Shown piece after piece: positions 4,929 to 5,561 of a stretch of DNA of 5,561 nt. The notes beneath the pieces were generated by a model. That model did not search any database and was not told where the DNA came from. It worked only from the letters and a program-made list of their open reading frames with translations. The stretch spans positions 1 to 5,561 of the forward strand of contig JAOPZO010000330.1 in the NCBI GenBank assembly GCA_025964065.1, read 5' to 3'. Source of the DNA: Solirubrobacterales bacterium (GTDB lineage: Bacteria > Actinomycetota > Thermoleophilia > Solirubrobacterales > Solirubrobacteraceae). The position numbers were made by a program, and so were the translations under genes. Each line of letters starts with the position of its first letter. Position 1 is the first letter of the stretch.

Positions 4929-4973
4929 GCCCCTGTCCTGCCCGAGGGGGCACGTCCGCACACGCGGTGCGGC

Positions 4974-5561
4974 TCAGGCGGCCGCGCGCAGCTCGCGCTC
5001 GTCCGCGGGGCGACGGCCGACCACGACGGCCATGAGCTCCTGGGTCTCGCCGGGCGCCAGCAGGCCCGAGCGCTCGAGGTGCGCGCGCCGTGCGGCCGCG
5101 AGCGGGCCGAGCGGGCCCCGGTGCTCCACGGTCGGTGCGAGCTCGAGGCCGGCGCGCGCCATCGCGGTCTCCGTGGCGGCGACGTCGGCGAGGCCCGACT
5201 GCACGATGGCGAGGTGCCCGCCCGGGCGCAGGTGGGCCGGCGCGCTCGCGAGGATGCGGTCGAGGACGTCGCGGCCGTCGGCGCCCGCGTCCCAGCGCGG
5301 GTCGAGGTCCTCCACGGCCGGCAGGTAGGGCGGGTTCGCGGCGATGAGGTCGAAGCGCTCGTCCGCCCCGAGCGCGCCGAGCAGGTCGCCGCGACGGGCC
5401 TCGACCTGCCAGAGCCGGTTCAGGCGTGCGTTGGCCCGAACGGCGCCGACCGCCTTGGAGCAGCGGTCCACCGCCACGACGCGGGCCGCCCCGCGGTGCG
5501 CCGCGCTCAGCGCCACGGCGCCGGAGCCCGTGCAGAGCTCGAGCACGCTGCTGCCCGCGAC
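4974..5561 (-). CDS. PrmC/HemK-like SAM-dependent methyltransferase, 5' end missing
   Basis: The minus-strand frame enters at the right edge and ends with TGA at 4976-4974, giving the last 195 residues. Reading starts VAGSSVLELCTGSGAVAL, so motif I (SAM-binding, residues 6-18) lies near the edge. The GTG at 5546 is an internal Val of this motif, not a start. Asp32 at the end of the second strand (VVAVDRCSKAV) is the likely SAM ribose ligand. The NPPY motif (76-79, DLIAANPPYL) marks the amino-methylating N5-glutamine/N6-adenine group. LRPGGHLAIVQSG (111-123) is the usual late-strand motif. It resembles the short stand-alone HemK-like enzymes, but whether it methylates release-factor glutamine cannot be settled without the N-terminus. 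It may share a transcript with the SRPBCC gene downstream. Confidence 0.88.
   Translation of the reverse strand, partial: VAGSSVLELCTGSGAVALSAAHRGAARVVAVDRCSKAVGAVRANARLNRLWQVEARRGDLLGALGADERFDLIAANPPYLPAVEDLDPRWDAGADGRDVLDRILASAPAHLRPGGHLAIVQSGLADVAATETAMARAGLELAPTVEHRGPLGPLAAARRAHLERSGLLAPGETQELMAVVVGRRPADERELRAAA

Noticed and set aside
4929..4961. Upstream GTG start giving an 11-residue longer SRPBCC protein
   Set aside because: The extra residues (MRTCPLGQDRG) are not part of the fold, while the ATG at 4928 has a better-placed purine-rich site before it.
4956..4972. 6-bp stem CCGCAC/GTGCGG just after the methyltransferase stop, as a terminator
   Set aside because: Short, with no T-run, and it lies in a 45-base gap between two same-strand genes that could share a transcript; expected by chance at this GC content.
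1..5561. CRISPR arrays, tRNA/rRNA genes, insertion sequences, phage attachment sites
   Set aside because: I saw no regular repeat-spacer series, no tRNA- or rRNA-like segment and no transposase or integrase reading frame in the window.

Overview
The window is very GC-rich and gene-dense, with G/C-ending codons throughout. This fits an actinobacterium. A lineage such as Thermoleophilia is a guess from gene content and style; no rRNA or other phylogenetic marker is present.

Layout. (1) Bases 1-2040, minus strand: a run read right to left, made of a SigB/SigF-type stress sigma factor (1237-2040), a bacterial type IB topoisomerase (159-1229, TTG start 7 bases after the sigma stop) and the first 43 codons of an acidic, apparently disordered protein (1-129) that leaves the window. 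(2) Bases 2041-2302: a divergent intergenic region. It has an 11-bp inverted repeat over the sigma start site, a possible SigB-type promoter facing right, and a 19-bp tandem duplication over the next gene's start. (3) Bases 2303-4396, plus strand: an RsbW-like anti-sigma kinase, a protein that reads as a degenerate paralogue of it without ATP-binding residues, a VOC-fold (glyoxalase-like) protein, and two STAS anti-anti-sigma proteins with the phosphorylatable Asp-Ser-Thr motif. Junctions are 2 bases apart, overlapping ATGA, 76 bases apart, and 1 base apart. (4) Bases 4416-5561, minus strand, convergent: a SRPBCC-fold protein and the C-terminal 195 residues of a PrmC/HemK-like methyltransferase whose start lies beyond the window.

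The core is a partner-switching module. By analogy with RsbV/RsbW/SigB, the kinase would hold the sigma factor inactive and phosphorylate the STAS proteins, and dephosphorylated STAS protein would capture the kinase and free the sigma factor. No PP2C phosphatase (RsbU/RsbP type) is in the window, so the activating input must come from elsewhere. Departures from the classical arrangement are the divergent placement of sigma and anti-sigma, the pseudo-kinase-like second protein, the embedded VOC protein, the doubled STAS gene, and the topoisomerase apparently co-transcribed with the sigma factor. All functions are read from sequence alone.
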